Source of the DNA: Defluviitaleaceae bacterium
GTDB lineage: Bacteria; Bacillota; Clostridia; Lachnospirales; WQUN01
Length of the DNA stretch: 50,699 nt
Direction of reading: 5' to 3'
NCBI GenBank assembly: GCA_009788055.1
Contig: WQSG01000016.1
Span: forward strand, 1 to 50,699
Made by a program: the position numbers and the translations under genes. Shown here piece after piece: positions 15,698-24,731 of the stretch. The notes beneath the pieces are model-generated. The model was given only the letters and a program-made list of their open reading frames with translations, made no database searches and was not told where the DNA came from. The first letter of the stretch is position 1. The number at the start of each line of letters is the position of its first letter.

Positions 15698-16362
15698 ATG
15701 GCATTAACACACGGAAGCTCGGCATTAGCTGTACAAACTCCGCTCATTCCTGTAACCAGTGGTGGATGGTTTGAAAAGAATTTGCGACGTTTCGATGACC
15801 GCGGGAAAAAGCGGGACATCAAGCAGCTTGAGCGTCAGTTTGTTCAGCATCATCAGCTCCCCTGGAAACACTTCGGGGTATGGGAATTGACCGCATAATC
15901 ATGCTTACGGGAGACAGTGAATCTGCCGCGGCAAAAGCCTGTGAGGTTTTGGGAATCGAAGAATATCATTCGCAAGTGCTTCCCGAGGATAGGGCAGAAA
16001 TTTTGCGCACGCTTCGCGAATACGGTCACACCGTTATAATGGTGGGCGATGGCGTAAAGGATTCTCCCGCGCTTTCTTGTGCCGATGTTTCCGTTGCAAT
16101 GAAAGACGGCGCGGACATCGCAAAGGAAGTGGCAGACATCACGCTACTTTCCGAAAATTTGGATGGATTGGTCGATTTGCGACATTTAAGCGACAGACTG
16201 CTGGCGAGAATACACACGAATTATCGCTGCATTTTGGGATTCAACACACTGCTGTTGTTCCTTGGAATTGGCGGCGCAATAACCCCCGCAACCTCTGCCG
16301 TTTTGCATAATTTCTCCACGCTTGCGTTAAGCGGAGCAAGTCTTAGGAGTTACAAAGCCTAA
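15698..16362 (+). pseudogene. Heavy-metal P1B-type ATPase, large deletion
   Basis: The start codon at 15698 (after AGAGGAG) opens a 66-codon frame, MALTHGSSALAVQTPL to GVWELTA, whose family I do not recognise. From about 15855 a different frame carries the C-terminal end of a Zn/Cd/Co-type P-type ATPase: LRGMGIDRIIMLTGDSESAA, a GDGVKDSPAL hinge motif and two final membrane helices, ending at 16362. The A-domain, phosphorylation DKTG motif and most transmembrane helices are missing. The hinge, normally GDGVNDSPAL, has lysine in place of the essential asparagine. It is clearly inactive, yet promoter and leader are preserved. The 3' end overlaps the convergent CoA-transferase by 20 bases. Confidence 0.85.
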
Positions 16363-17779
16363 TTTCCGGCGTGAATGGCATCAAGTCAAGTATTTGCGTT
16401 TGCATATCCACACCGGGAGTGACTTCGATTAGAACGAGCCGTTGGTTTTCGAGTTTGAAAACGCAACGCTCGGTTACATATAAAACATTTTGATTGGTTT
16501 CGGAAGCGTATTTTCCGCTGAATGTGATTTGTGATACGTTTTCAACGAACTTATTTGGCTTGCCTTTATCGGTGAATGTTCCGCAGAATACGATATTTTT
16601 TGCGTTTTGGGAAATGTTTATGAAACCGCCCGGCCCGTTTAGTTTGTCGCCAAGTTTACTCACGTTTACGTTGCCGAAGCGGTCAACTTGTGCCATTCCG
16701 AGGAAGGCGATATCCAACCCCCCGCCATCATAAAGGTCAAACATCGCGCCGTGGTCGATGGTGGCTTGTGCGTTGTAACACGCTCCGAAGTCAAGGCCGG
16801 TTGCGGGTGTGCCGCCAAAACTTCCTGTTTCCGTTGTAAGTGTGAAGTCGGCAAAGTTACCTTTCTCCGCAGCGATATTGGCGATACCCAGTGGCATTCC
16901 AACGCCCAAATTTACAAGATACCCCGGTTTCAACTCTTTCGCGGCGCGTTCTAAAATAATTCTGCGTTCGTCAAAAGGAAGCGGCACAATTTTTTCTGCG
17001 GGAACTTTCAAATTTCCCGCGAAAGCGGGGTTGTATTTTGTTTGTTGCGTTTGCATATGGGTTTGGGCGCAAGATGCGATTACTACATAATCAACCAATG
17101 TGCCGGGAACTTTTACGGATTTCGGATGAAGGCTGCCCGCTTTGGCAAGGTATTTTGCCTGTGCAATTACTATACCGCCGCGATTTTTCACCGCGCTTGC
17201 AAGGGAAAGCTGTTCCATGAAGGCAATATCCTCGCTCATGGTCAGATTGCCGTTTTCGTCGCAGTGCGTACCGCGCAGGAGTGCAACATCGGGGAGAATA
17301 TTTTTGTACCGCAGCCATTCCTCGCCGTCAATTTCCATTAGCTCGGCAAGAGGATTAGGCTCTATTCGCGGGTCAACAAAGGTATGCAGCCCAACCTTGG
17401 TAATCACGCCGGGTTTTTTGCCGGAAACAGAACGCCACATTTGCGGAAAAACGCCTTGCGGCAAAAAAACGCATTCCGCTTTGTTTTCGGAAACAAGTCG
17501 CGCCATGTGAATAGCCGCGCCTGTGTGCGCGCAAATTAAACGGCGCACAAGCCCCTCATGTGCAAGGGCGTTTGTGCCGTTTTTGTTGTCGCCGTGGTCG
17601 CCGCAGGTGGAGCTGTGAACCAGGGTCAAATTTTTTGGCGAACCCGTGTGCAAAAAACGCTCGCCAATTGCAAGGGCGATTTCCTGCGGCCATCCGTTTA
17701 AGCCCACCGTGGCGGCGGCTATGGTGCTGTTATCTTTAATCAGCGCGGCGGCTTGTTCCGCCGAAATTATCTTGCTCAT
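16343..17779 (-). CDS. Acyl-CoA:carboxylate CoA-transferase (family I, YdiF/Pct-like)
   Basis: A 478-residue enzyme in which both halves of a family-I CoA-transferase are fused: an alpha part (residues 1 to about 250) and a beta part. The catalytic glutamate lies in TTETGSFGG around residue 310, flanked by NLGVGMPLGIANI and a C-terminal VNVSKLGDKLNGPGGFINI. It would move CoA between acetyl- or acyl-CoA and a short-chain carboxylate. It is somewhat shorter than typical Pct. It overlaps the upstream SLC13-type transporter by four bases (ATGA), which suggests that the imported carboxylate is activated by this enzyme. Substrate specificity is not resolvable here. Confidence 0.85.
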   Translation of the reverse strand: MSKIISAEQAAALIKDNSTIAAATVGLNGWPQEIALAIGERFLHTGSPKNLTLVHSSTCGDHGDNKNGTNALAHEGLVRRLICAHTGAAIHMARLVSENKAECVFLPQGVFPQMWRSVSGKKPGVITKVGLHTFVDPRIEPNPLAELMEIDGEEWLRYKNILPDVALLRGTHCDENGNLTMSEDIAFMEQLSLASAVKNRGGIVIAQAKYLAKAGSLHPKSVKVPGTLVDYVVIASCAQTHMQTQQTKYNPAFAGNLKVPAEKIVPLPFDERRIILERAAKELKPGYLVNLGVGMPLGIANIAAEKGNFADFTLTTETGSFGGTPATGLDFGACYNAQATIDHGAMFDLYDGGGLDIAFLGMAQVDRFGNVNVSKLGDKLNGPGGFINISQNAKNIVFCGTFTDKGKPNKFVENVSQITFSGKYASETNQNVLYVTERCVFKLENQRLVLIEVTPGVDMQTQILDLMPFTPEIRLCNS

Positions 17780-19221
17780 GCCGTCCCCCTGAAAATCGCT
17801 TGTACAAGCGGAGTCATCGCGATAATTGCAAGCAAAGTCATTGCCAAATACATTGCGTTAATTTTCAAACAATCCCGCGCCTTAATGTGTTCGCCGTAAT
17901 AAAGTGCGGTTGAAGCCGTTGAAGCGGGAATTAAAACCCCCATACACGCCGCAAATGAACCCGTCATAACAAACGCCATAGACATTGGCGAAATTTGCGG
18001 AGTGGCAAGAAGCGCGGTTCCCATCACAAAAATCACGGTTGCAACCACGGTGCTTGCAAGAAAATTTGTGAGAATGATTGCGATTAAGCACAGCAAGGCA
18101 ACAACGCCAATTGTGGGCAGATGTTCCGCGACAGGAGCAAAAATGTTGCCAACCCACGCGATAATTCCCGCGCTTTCCGCGCCAATGGGTGCGCCAACGA
18201 AAATTACCACGGCGATAAACAGCAACAGCGCGACAGGAAGTTCCTTCGTAGCGTTTGCGAAATTCAAAACGGGCTTCTCGTCAACCCGTATCAAACACAG
18301 CACAACCACCAAAACCGCCGCCCAAGCCGTAACCGAAACATCCATCATAAAATTCGTAACGGCGTTGCCAAGCCCGAAAATATACATTGTTTCGGGAACA
18401 ACAATTATCGCAAAAAGCATCGCCATTGCCAAAAGTGCGATTTTTCCACGAAGGGAAAGCGGCGTTCGCTTGAAGGAATCAAAATCGAAATTTTGCAGTG
18501 CGGAAACATCGGGGTTGTAAAGACGCACGGCAATCATAATTACGCCAAGCATCACTGCCGCGAAGGGAATCCCTGCCATAAGCCACTCGGTGTACGTGAT
18601 CGTCACGCCAAGGTTTGTGTCTGCGAAACCGATTATGATATTCGGGATGGATTTTGCAATGGGCGATGCAATATGATTCACCGCGTTTCCCCAAACCGTT
18701 CCAAGCATCATAATTGTGTACAACGAATCGCCTTTTTTCACGCCGAGGCTTGTACACAGCTTATGAGTTAGCGCGACATACATAATTGCAAGGGCGACAT
18801 TTTGCATAAACAGCCCGATAACAAGATTAGACGCAAAAAACATGAACAGAAAAAGATATGGCCTCCCCCGTGTAAATTTGCGAGTGATAAACCAATCGCT
18901 CATGCTTTTAATCGCGCCTGTTTCCCGAAGGCAGTTATCAAAAAGCATGAACACAAGCACAAGCATAAACGCAGGATGCCCAAGCGACCCCGCCCAAACC
19001 TGTGCGGGCGTTCGTATTCCTGTCATGATAAACACAGCCAAAAACGCAATGGAAGCCCAACTTGCAGGCCCAAGCGCAATCCACAAATATAATGTAGGAA
19101 CAAAAACCGCAAGCACAATAACGCCTTCTTGCGTAAGCCCGTTTTGTGCGGGAAGAAAAAAGCCGATTAAAAGCCCAACAGCAACCGCAATCGCGGCGTG
19201 AAACAAATCACGATTTTTCAT
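17776..19221 (-). CDS. SLC13/DASS-type anion (carboxylate) permease
   Basis: A 481-residue protein with 11-13 hydrophobic segments. Landmarks are the early VFVPTLYLWIALGPASW stretch, GTVWGNAVNHIASPI (first SNT-like hairpin), the internal LTNFLASTVVAT hairpin, and a C-terminal LIPASTASTALYYGE. These repeat-related hairpins are typical of sodium-coupled dicarboxylate/citrate/short-chain acid importers. The gene overlaps both neighbours by four bases (DHHW protein before, CoA-transferase after), so transport and CoA activation are tightly coupled. Which acid is transported cannot be told. Confidence 0.82.
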   Translation of the reverse strand: MKNRDLFHAAIAVAVGLLIGFFLPAQNGLTQEGVIVLAVFVPTLYLWIALGPASWASIAFLAVFIMTGIRTPAQVWAGSLGHPAFMLVLVFMLFDNCLRETGAIKSMSDWFITRKFTRGRPYLFLFMFFASNLVIGLFMQNVALAIMYVALTHKLCTSLGVKKGDSLYTIMMLGTVWGNAVNHIASPIAKSIPNIIIGFADTNLGVTITYTEWLMAGIPFAAVMLGVIMIAVRLYNPDVSALQNFDFDSFKRTPLSLRGKIALLAMAMLFAIIVVPETMYIFGLGNAVTNFMMDVSVTAWAAVLVVVLCLIRVDEKPVLNFANATKELPVALLLFIAVVIFVGAPIGAESAGIIAWVGNIFAPVAEHLPTIGVVALLCLIAIILTNFLASTVVATVIFVMGTALLATPQISPMSMAFVMTGSFAACMGVLIPASTASTALYYGEHIKARDCLKINAMYLAMTLLAIIAMTPLVQAIFRGTA

Positions 19222-20306
19222 GGGTTCACCATCAGCATTTCGGCATTGTTGAGAATCCCCGAACTGTACAGGAAAAGTGCGTCCGAGCCGGGTGCAAATT
19301 CCGCAAATTGCCTCACCGTTCGCATATCAATGAAGCGAAAGTCAACAAGGGTGGTACGGGAATACGCACTTGCTAAGAGCGGCGCAAGTGGCGACGCAAA
19401 GGAATCGCGGAAGATATACAAATGTCTGTCTGTTGCGGCGTTATCATTTTCAATCACCACAAGGGGCTGAATCCCGCGTAGAAAAATATCGTAGGGGTCA
19501 ATCCCGCGGAACATTTCCAAATCGTAAACAGGGCCGGGCTGCAACTCGCCGGCAATTAAATAATATGCGCGAACGTCGGGGTTATCAAAATATAACATCA
19601 ATTCGCTTCTCACAGGCAGTGCAAGTTGCCCAACGTACACACCGTAAAAATTCCCTGCTTCTGTCCATTGAGCATTAAGCACAGGAGGAAGTTCAATGTC
19701 CATTGCCGCCGCAAGCTCCTGTGCCACAAGTGACAATCCCGATTGCGCCCAGTGCAAATCTGTACGGAAGAATGTGCTTGCGTCAACCGCGCCGCAAAGC
19801 GAGATAAATTGCAATCCCTGCGGGTCTAATCTTTCGCGCAGTATATTTTCCGTCAATTCCGCGTCAAAACCGGGGCGCGTTCGTTCTGCAAAAACACTTT
19901 TATCGGGAATGAACGCATAAAAAATATTTAGCCCGTCAAGCTCGGCGGCAACAGCCGCGATTTTCTCCGCCGCAAGAGCCACGCTCTCCGGGTTGGTTTG
20001 CGCGAAACTGCCTATTCCATGCGTGTCGAAATACACGCCGTCCTTGTCCGTCTGCAAAAACGCACCAAAAACCGTAACCGCCCGTATCGCCCGAAACCCG
20101 TCGCGAAATGGAAACGCATCTGCGGCGGCAGGCTCAAACCCCGCCATAAATTCACCCGACAATAAATTTTCCGCGTTAAGCGCGGGCATACGTTCCGGCA
20201 AACGCCGTTCGCTGTATAAAATTTGAGGCGGCGACACGAACAAATTAATCACGGAAAGCCCGCCGATAATCACCGCAAACACGATCACAACCGAAAATTT
20301 TTCCAC
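19218..20306 (-). CDS. DHHW/AlgX-like surface polymer O-acylation protein
   Basis: A 362-residue, membrane-anchored extracytoplasmic protein with one N-terminal transmembrane helix (VIVFAVIIGGLSVINLFV). The SGNH-like active elements of the DHHW/AlgJ/AlgX family are visible: FRTDLHWAQSGL (D-x-H-W) around residue 185 and IFRDSFASPLAPL (D-S-F) around 305. Such proteins complete transfer of acetyl groups delivered by an MBOAT partner, which is encoded directly upstream. I chose GTG 20306, preceded by AGGTGA; a longer TTG frame from 20375 would be translated from the inverted repeat at 20337-20387 and looks artefactual. It overlaps the downstream permease by four bases. Confidence 0.8.
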   Translation of the reverse strand: MEKFSVVIVFAVIIGGLSVINLFVSPPQILYSERRLPERMPALNAENLLSGEFMAGFEPAAADAFPFRDGFRAIRAVTVFGAFLQTDKDGVYFDTHGIGSFAQTNPESVALAAEKIAAVAAELDGLNIFYAFIPDKSVFAERTRPGFDAELTENILRERLDPQGLQFISLCGAVDASTFFRTDLHWAQSGLSLVAQELAAAMDIELPPVLNAQWTEAGNFYGVYVGQLALPVRSELMLYFDNPDVRAYYLIAGELQPGPVYDLEMFRGIDPYDIFLRGIQPLVVIENDNAATDRHLYIFRDSFASPLAPLLASAYSRTTLVDFRFIDMRTVRQFAEFAPGSDALFLYSSGILNNAEMLMVNP

Positions 20307-20336
20307 AACATCACCTAAAATGTTAAAGTTTTTTGT

Positions 20337-20387
20337 CGAACTTTTTTTCAAAAAAGTTCGTGGGGTTCGGGGCAACGCCCCGAGAAC
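20337..20387. repeat. Double hairpin between MBOAT and DHHW genes
   Basis: Two adjacent inverted repeats: CGAACTTTTTT/AAAAAAGTTCG (20337-20360) and GTTCGGGGC-AAC-GCCCC-GA-GAAC (20365-20387). The second starts right after the MBOAT stop on the minus strand. It could attenuate transcription between the two genes or be a copy of a dispersed REP-like element; only one copy is seen in this window. Confidence 0.6.
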
Positions 20388-21788
20388 TTAAAACCTAAAA
20401 TAAATAAACGGATTAAACGAACCATCCACGATAAACGCAGTAGAAACAATCAGCAAAACGCCAACAGTAAGCGGCTCAAGTACCTTGAAAATTTTTCTGT
20501 CGGATAATTTGTCGGCAAAATTTTTGAGAAGCGGTGTGCTTCCGATAATTCCGATTGCAAGCGGCACAAGATAGCTCCGCAAATAATACAGCGATTCCGT
20601 TCCGACAAAAGAATCCGCGCCGAATCCGAACAGCCGAGAAAACGTCGCGCCAATATCCGAAAAATCCGTAGCGTTAAACAGCACCGCCGTAAACAAAACC
20701 GAAAACAGCACATATGAATGTCCAAAAAATCGCGGCAGCTTAAATCGTGACAAAACGAATTTTTCCAAAAGAATTACCGCCGCAAAATAAAGCCCCCACA
20801 CGATAAAATTCCAAGACGCACCGTGCCAAAAGCCAATCAAAAACCAAATTATAAGCGTGTTCAGCACAAAGCGAGGGGCTTTTACACGATTCCCGCCAAG
20901 GGGAATATACACGTAATCCTTGAACCACGCGCCAAGGGAGATATGCCAACGCTGCCAAAACTCCGCAATACTTTTCGCAATGTAGGGATAATTGAAATTC
21001 TCCAAGAACCGAAAACCGAATACGCGCCCAAGCCCGATTGCCATATCGGAATAACCGCTGAAATCGAAGTAAATTTTCAGCGCGAACGCCGTCACATACA
21101 GCCACGAAAACAGCACGGTATTTTCGTTTGTTGCTACATAGATGTCCAAAATTTCGCCCATAACATTTGCGATAAGAACCTTTTTTGCCAAGCCGATTAC
21201 AAACCGACGCAAGCCGATTGAAACGTCCTCAAAACGGTGTTCGCGCTTTGTGATGGATAACTCAACATCGGCGTATCGGATAATCGGGCCGGCAACAAGC
21301 TGTGGAAACATGGCAACAAAAGTCGCGAAGTCAAGCAAATTACGGTTGACTTGAATCCTTCCTCGGTACAAATCAATGGTGTAGCTTAGAATTTGAAACG
21401 TGTAGAAGCTAATGCCAATCGGTAAAATAAGCCGAACCAAGCTAAATTCCGCGCCAAATAAATTGTTCGCATTGATGATAAAGAAGTCGAGATACTTGAA
21501 AATTGCCAAAACGCCCAAGTCAATGCTTATTGAAATGATAAAGAAAACCCGCGATAAAGTTTGCCCGCGATATTTATCTATGAGCAACGCCAACGCCCAA
21601 GAGGAAACGCATTGAGCAATCATTACCAAAACAAAAATCGGCTCGCCCCATGCGTAAAACACAAGGCTTAACACCAGCAAAACTATATTGCGAAGCCGCA
21701 CCGAACCGCCCGGCATAGGCGTGATGAAATAGAGAATCAGCGCGACGGGCAAAAAATAGTACAGGAAAGTTATGCTCGAAAATATCAT
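20388..21788 (-). CDS. MBOAT-family O-acyltransferase (AlgI/DltB/PatA-like)
   Basis: A 466-residue polytopic membrane protein beginning MIFSSITFLYYFLPVALILYF, as AlgI/PatA proteins do. Central WHISLGAWFKDYVYIPLGGNRV and WFLIGFWHGASWNFIVWG carry the active-site histidine motifs of the membrane-bound O-acyltransferases. It moves an acyl group from a cytoplasmic donor across the membrane for attachment to an exopolysaccharide or wall polymer. ATG 21788 overlaps the transglutaminase-lipoprotein stop by four bases; an earlier start inside that gene is not preferred. Paired with the DHHW gene downstream, it forms a standard two-protein O-acylation module. Confidence 0.9.
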   Translation of the reverse strand: MIFSSITFLYYFLPVALILYFITPMPGGSVRLRNIVLLVLSLVFYAWGEPIFVLVMIAQCVSSWALALLIDKYRGQTLSRVFFIISISIDLGVLAIFKYLDFFIINANNLFGAEFSLVRLILPIGISFYTFQILSYTIDLYRGRIQVNRNLLDFATFVAMFPQLVAGPIIRYADVELSITKREHRFEDVSIGLRRFVIGLAKKVLIANVMGEILDIYVATNENTVLFSWLYVTAFALKIYFDFSGYSDMAIGLGRVFGFRFLENFNYPYIAKSIAEFWQRWHISLGAWFKDYVYIPLGGNRVKAPRFVLNTLIIWFLIGFWHGASWNFIVWGLYFAAVILLEKFVLSRFKLPRFFGHSYVLFSVLFTAVLFNATDFSDIGATFSRLFGFGADSFVGTESLYYLRSYLVPLAIGIIGSTPLLKNFADKLSDRKIFKVLEPLTVGVLLIVSTAFIVDGSFNPFIYFRF

Positions 21789-23092
21789 CTGCCCACCGCA
21801 ACAGGGTAAGCGTCCCTGTCCCAGCGATGCCCGCGTGAATCCCAAAGATAATCACAGCTTAAATTTACGTGGCGATGATTTACGCTTTCCGGCACATGGT
21901 CGGGGCCTACGCCGAGGGGATTGTGCAACGTGGTTTCAAGTGTTACGTCCACCGCAGACCAAATTCCGTCGATGTAAACCAAGTTCCAAACGTGCCTACC
22001 CTCGGTAAAATCGTAGCCGTGTACGGTTATGCACTCGATGCCCAAGAAATCCATGAAAAGCTGAAAAGTTTCCGCAAACCCAAAGCAAATAGCCAATTGA
22101 TAAAAAATCAAGCCGTAAGGATTTTCGTTGTGGGGGTTGGGGCTTGCGTCGGGCGCGTTACTTAGAAATTCGGGGTCGTAAACGGAATGAATTACTATCC
22201 AACGCAGAATTGCTAATTTCTGTTCAAGCTCGGTCATGTCGGGGGAAATAAGCAGGTCGATAATGTTTAGATATTCGTAGAAAATTCGGCGGTTCATGGG
22301 GGAAAGCTCGGAGGTGTCGCCGACTTCAAGTGCGCGTAAAATAGCTGCACGGTTGTATCTGTCGGGCGGGGACGGGGGAGCTTCAGGGGTTTCTTCGTAT
22401 GGTTCGGATTCTGTTTCTTCATATGAGTAAGGCTCTTCATTTGCGGGAAGAGTGTCCGGTTCGTCTGCATACGGTATATGCGGAGTTTCTTCATATATAT
22501 GGGGTTCTTCACGGGGCGGGGTTTCTACGGGGGTTTCTTCATGTGCGGGGATTTCTTCCACCGGTTCGGCGCGACTCACGGGGCTATCCGAAAACATGGA
22601 CGAAAATGTTGCTTCCGCGCCTTGCGGGTCTTCGGTAATTAGCAGTGCCACATGATTTCCGCTTGCAATGGCTATGCTGTTTCCCAAAATTCCTGCCTGC
22701 ACGGGTGCGTATGACGCAAAAATAATTCTGCGGCGGTTTGCGTATTCCGCAAGCAAATTTCTCACTGTTGGCGCGTCATTTTCGTCGGCAAGTAGTAAAA
22801 TCGCAATTTCGTCTACGATTACGCCACCTGCGTAAAAAATTACTCCGTCCAAAATTTCGATTTCCGTAGTGTCAATTTGATACCGCTCGGTGAGATAGTC
22901 CCAAAAAAATTCGCCGTCGGGGGTGAGTGAATTTAGACGCGAGATATCCGTTTGTGCGGCAATAATTTGTTCCGCAATTTCGTAAGAGGTGTACGCCGTA
23001 TACAGCGCACCCGTCATGCTTGCTTGACCTGTGGTACACGCCGTAAAAAGCAATATCACCGCGAACAAGACCCCTGTAAATTTCGACTTCAT
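21785..23092 (-). CDS. Lipoprotein with DUF4358 and transglutaminase-like domains
   Basis: A 435-residue predicted lipoprotein (lipobox-like LLFTAC near residue 20). Residues 30-165 resemble DUF4358 (YEIAEQIIAAQTDI, DYLTERYQID, VIVDEIAILLL). A proline/glutamate-rich linker of roughly 70 residues follows. The C-terminal domain is transglutaminase-like, with cysteine in AICFGFAETFQLFMDFLGIEC, histidine in GRHVWNLVYI and aspartate in WSAVDVT, so the Cys-His-Asp triad is complete. It could crosslink, or more probably hydrolyse or remodel, surface peptides. ATG 23092 has a GAGGGG upstream. It lies 56 bases after the stalk-domain gene and overlaps the MBOAT gene. Confidence 0.75.
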   Translation of the reverse strand: MKSKFTGVLFAVILLFTACTTGQASMTGALYTAYTSYEIAEQIIAAQTDISRLNSLTPDGEFFWDYLTERYQIDTTEIEILDGVIFYAGGVIVDEIAILLLADENDAPTVRNLLAEYANRRRIIFASYAPVQAGILGNSIAIASGNHVALLITEDPQGAEATFSSMFSDSPVSRAEPVEEIPAHEETPVETPPREEPHIYEETPHIPYADEPDTLPANEEPYSYEETESEPYEETPEAPPSPPDRYNRAAILRALEVGDTSELSPMNRRIFYEYLNIIDLLISPDMTELEQKLAILRWIVIHSVYDPEFLSNAPDASPNPHNENPYGLIFYQLAICFGFAETFQLFMDFLGIECITVHGYDFTEGRHVWNLVYIDGIWSAVDVTLETTLHNPLGVGPDHVPESVNHRHVNLSCDYLWDSRGHRWDRDAYPVAVGR

Positions 23093-23148
23093 TTTTCCCG
23101 AACCCCTCTTCAAAAAATATGTATGGCGGCAAGAAGAACCGCCGTTTA

Positions 23149-24438
23149 TTATGCGTTTATGGTTATGGCTTGTGTTGCCGGATTCCAGTCCACGCCCGCG
23201 CCGAAAAATTCACTTACGAAGCGGAGCGGAACCATTGTGCGCCCACCGTAAAGCATGGCGGCAACATCCATTCCGGGCAATGTTTCACCGATTCTAAACG
23301 AAACATCATCGCCGTTATGGGCAATAGTTACCGTTTGCGTGGTGGGTTCCCAATCTATTTCCGAGCCGAAGCTGTCGGAGAAGAAGCGTACGGGAACCAT
23401 TGTTCTGCCGCCGTAAAGCATTGGTGCAACGGCCATTTCGCCCGTTACTCCGTTGTTTGTATACACAAGTGAGCCAACCGTAAGCCTAATGCGTATATCT
23501 GCGGCGGGAACTTCAATTACGGGTGCTTCGATTACAGGTGCTTCAACGGCAGAATCCACCACGGGTTCTTCCTGTGGTTCAATTTCTTCAACTTCTTGCG
23601 CTGCGGGAATTGGCATGGGTGCATCTGCAACCGCAAACATAACGGTGTATTCCGCATCCAAGGCAGTTACCTCGAAAGTGAGAACAAGCTCGTATGATTC
23701 GGGCAACATTGTTTCCGTCGTGCCACCCAAATGTGCCACACCCACACGAAGATTTGCAACTTCTGCGGCAGTAAAGCCACGCCCCGATAAATCCACCGAC
23801 ATTTCAATTGCGCCGATAGCGTCCGTAAATTCCTCGCCGTCTACCGAAACAAGCACCATAAGAGGGCGGTTGAACACGCCGTTTGCCAATGCAGCCGTGT
23901 CGTCGTCACCCGTAACTATGCGAATTTCAATTTCATCTTCAATGTTCAGCCGTGCAAGATTGGAAAACACTACGCTAACCGCGCCGCCCTGTACCGTAAG
24001 AGATTCCTCGGCTTCAATAAGCGTATCCACTGTGTCACCGCTTAAACGTAGCGTGCTAACCGCACGGGAAAGCACAAACCCGACCTCGCGCTCTGCATCT
24101 AAAAGCTGCTCCACAATGATTGCATTTGTTTCAGCCAATGCCGCCGCAGGAATATTGCCTTCGATACGGGCAATGTCTGTAGGGCGAACAGGCCTTGCCG
24201 CACCCCAAAAAGCATCACCACTACCATCACCGGGTTCGGGAGCGGGAAGTGAAGGCCCGGGCGCAGGAAGCGAAGGCGCACCGCCACCGGGAGCCCCACC
24301 ATCTTTTCCGCCGCCGCCATCTTTACCTTCACCGTCACCTGCACCGGCGAACGCAGACGAAGCCCCGAAAACGATTATCAAAAGTGCAATAAGCCCGATA
24401 ACCGCAAACCTAAAAAAGCCTTTCTTAGTTGCTTGCAT
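23149..24438 (-). CDS. Secreted surface protein with two stalk (CuAO-N-like) repeats
   Basis: A 429-residue exported protein with a signal peptide ending SSAFA-GAG. A glycine-rich GDGEGKDGGGGKDGG start follows, then a proline-rich spacer. A beta-rich region (about 80-290; LTVQGGAVSVVFSNL, MSVDLSGRGFTAAEV) resembles the region before the stalk in the giant protein at 24732. Two copies of the copper-amine-oxidase N-terminal-like domain close the protein, each with MLYGGRTMVPxRF followed by a hydrophobic FFG and a terminal VTI/ITI strand. ATG 24438 follows AGGAGG. The promoter region has two iron-box-like sites, and the gene is the first of a run leading into the surface-acylation genes. The ligand is unknown. 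Confidence 0.75.
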   Translation of the reverse strand: MQATKKGFFRFAVIGLIALLIIVFGASSAFAGAGDGEGKDGGGGKDGGAPGGGAPSLPAPGPSLPAPEPGDGSGDAFWGAARPVRPTDIARIEGNIPAAALAETNAIIVEQLLDAEREVGFVLSRAVSTLRLSGDTVDTLIEAEESLTVQGGAVSVVFSNLARLNIEDEIEIRIVTGDDDTAALANGVFNRPLMVLVSVDGEEFTDAIGAIEMSVDLSGRGFTAAEVANLRVGVAHLGGTTETMLPESYELVLTFEVTALDAEYTVMFAVADAPMPIPAAQEVEEIEPQEEPVVDSAVEAPVIEAPVIEVPAADIRIRLTVGSLVYTNNGVTGEMAVAPMLYGGRTMVPVRFFSDSFGSEIDWEPTTQTVTIAHNGDDVSFRIGETLPGMDVAAMLYGGRTMVPLRFVSEFFGAGVDWNPATQAITINA

Positions 24439-24509
24439 GATAAAATATCCTCCTTTTTCGCTCATTCACTCGCCGTTCAAATATGTAGAACAGTAATGAA
24501 CGGGTCGAG

Positions 24510-24567
24510 TTATGAATAACTAACTCGCTTCGTGCTTGTTATACCACACTAACTTTTGCCGTGTCAA
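24510..24567 (-). promoter_or_regulatory. Promoter with two TTAT-N6-CTAA operators, upstream of the stalk-protein gene
   Basis: On the minus strand TTGACA (24562-24567) and TATAAC (24538-24543) are separated by 18 bases. Two palindromic operator-type sites, 24510-24523 and 24539-24552, fit TTA(G/T)-N6-CTAA. One overlaps the -10 element, the other covers the early transcript, the layout of repressor sites. Confidence 0.65.
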
Positions 24568-24609
24568 TAGATTGAATGAAATTGTGTGAAATTTATGTGA
24601 AATTTATTG

Positions 24610-24661
24610 TTGACAATTTTATGAATTTAATGTTAGCATGGTCTAACTTAGGTTTGGCTAA
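24610..24661 (+). promoter_or_regulatory. Promoter with double DtxR-type iron box for the giant surface protein
   Basis: TTGACA at 24610-24615 with a weak -10 (TTAGCA, 24633-24638). Two perfect TTAG-N6-CTAA sites follow, 24633-24646 and 24648-24661, the first covering the -10. The 19-mer TTAGGTTTGGCTAACCATA at 24648-24666 agrees with the actinobacterial DtxR/IdeR consensus TTAGGTTAGSCTAACCTAA at 16 of 19 positions. Confidence 0.75.
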
Positions 24662-24731
24662 CCATACAAGAGGGGGTGCGCACCGCAAAAAACCAGCTAC
24701 AAAAAAATTTAGAAAGGTCAGGTAATTGTAC

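Noticed and set aside
17038-19092. Several plus-strand frames opposite the CoA-transferase and permease
   Set aside because: Compositions are atypical (Arg/Cys/His-rich) and the minus-strand frames are clear family members.
21789-21845. Longer N-terminus of the MBOAT protein (19 extra residues)
   Set aside because: It would be translated from the end of the transglutaminase gene, whereas ATG 21788 gives the ATGA overlap and the typical MIF-S start of this family.
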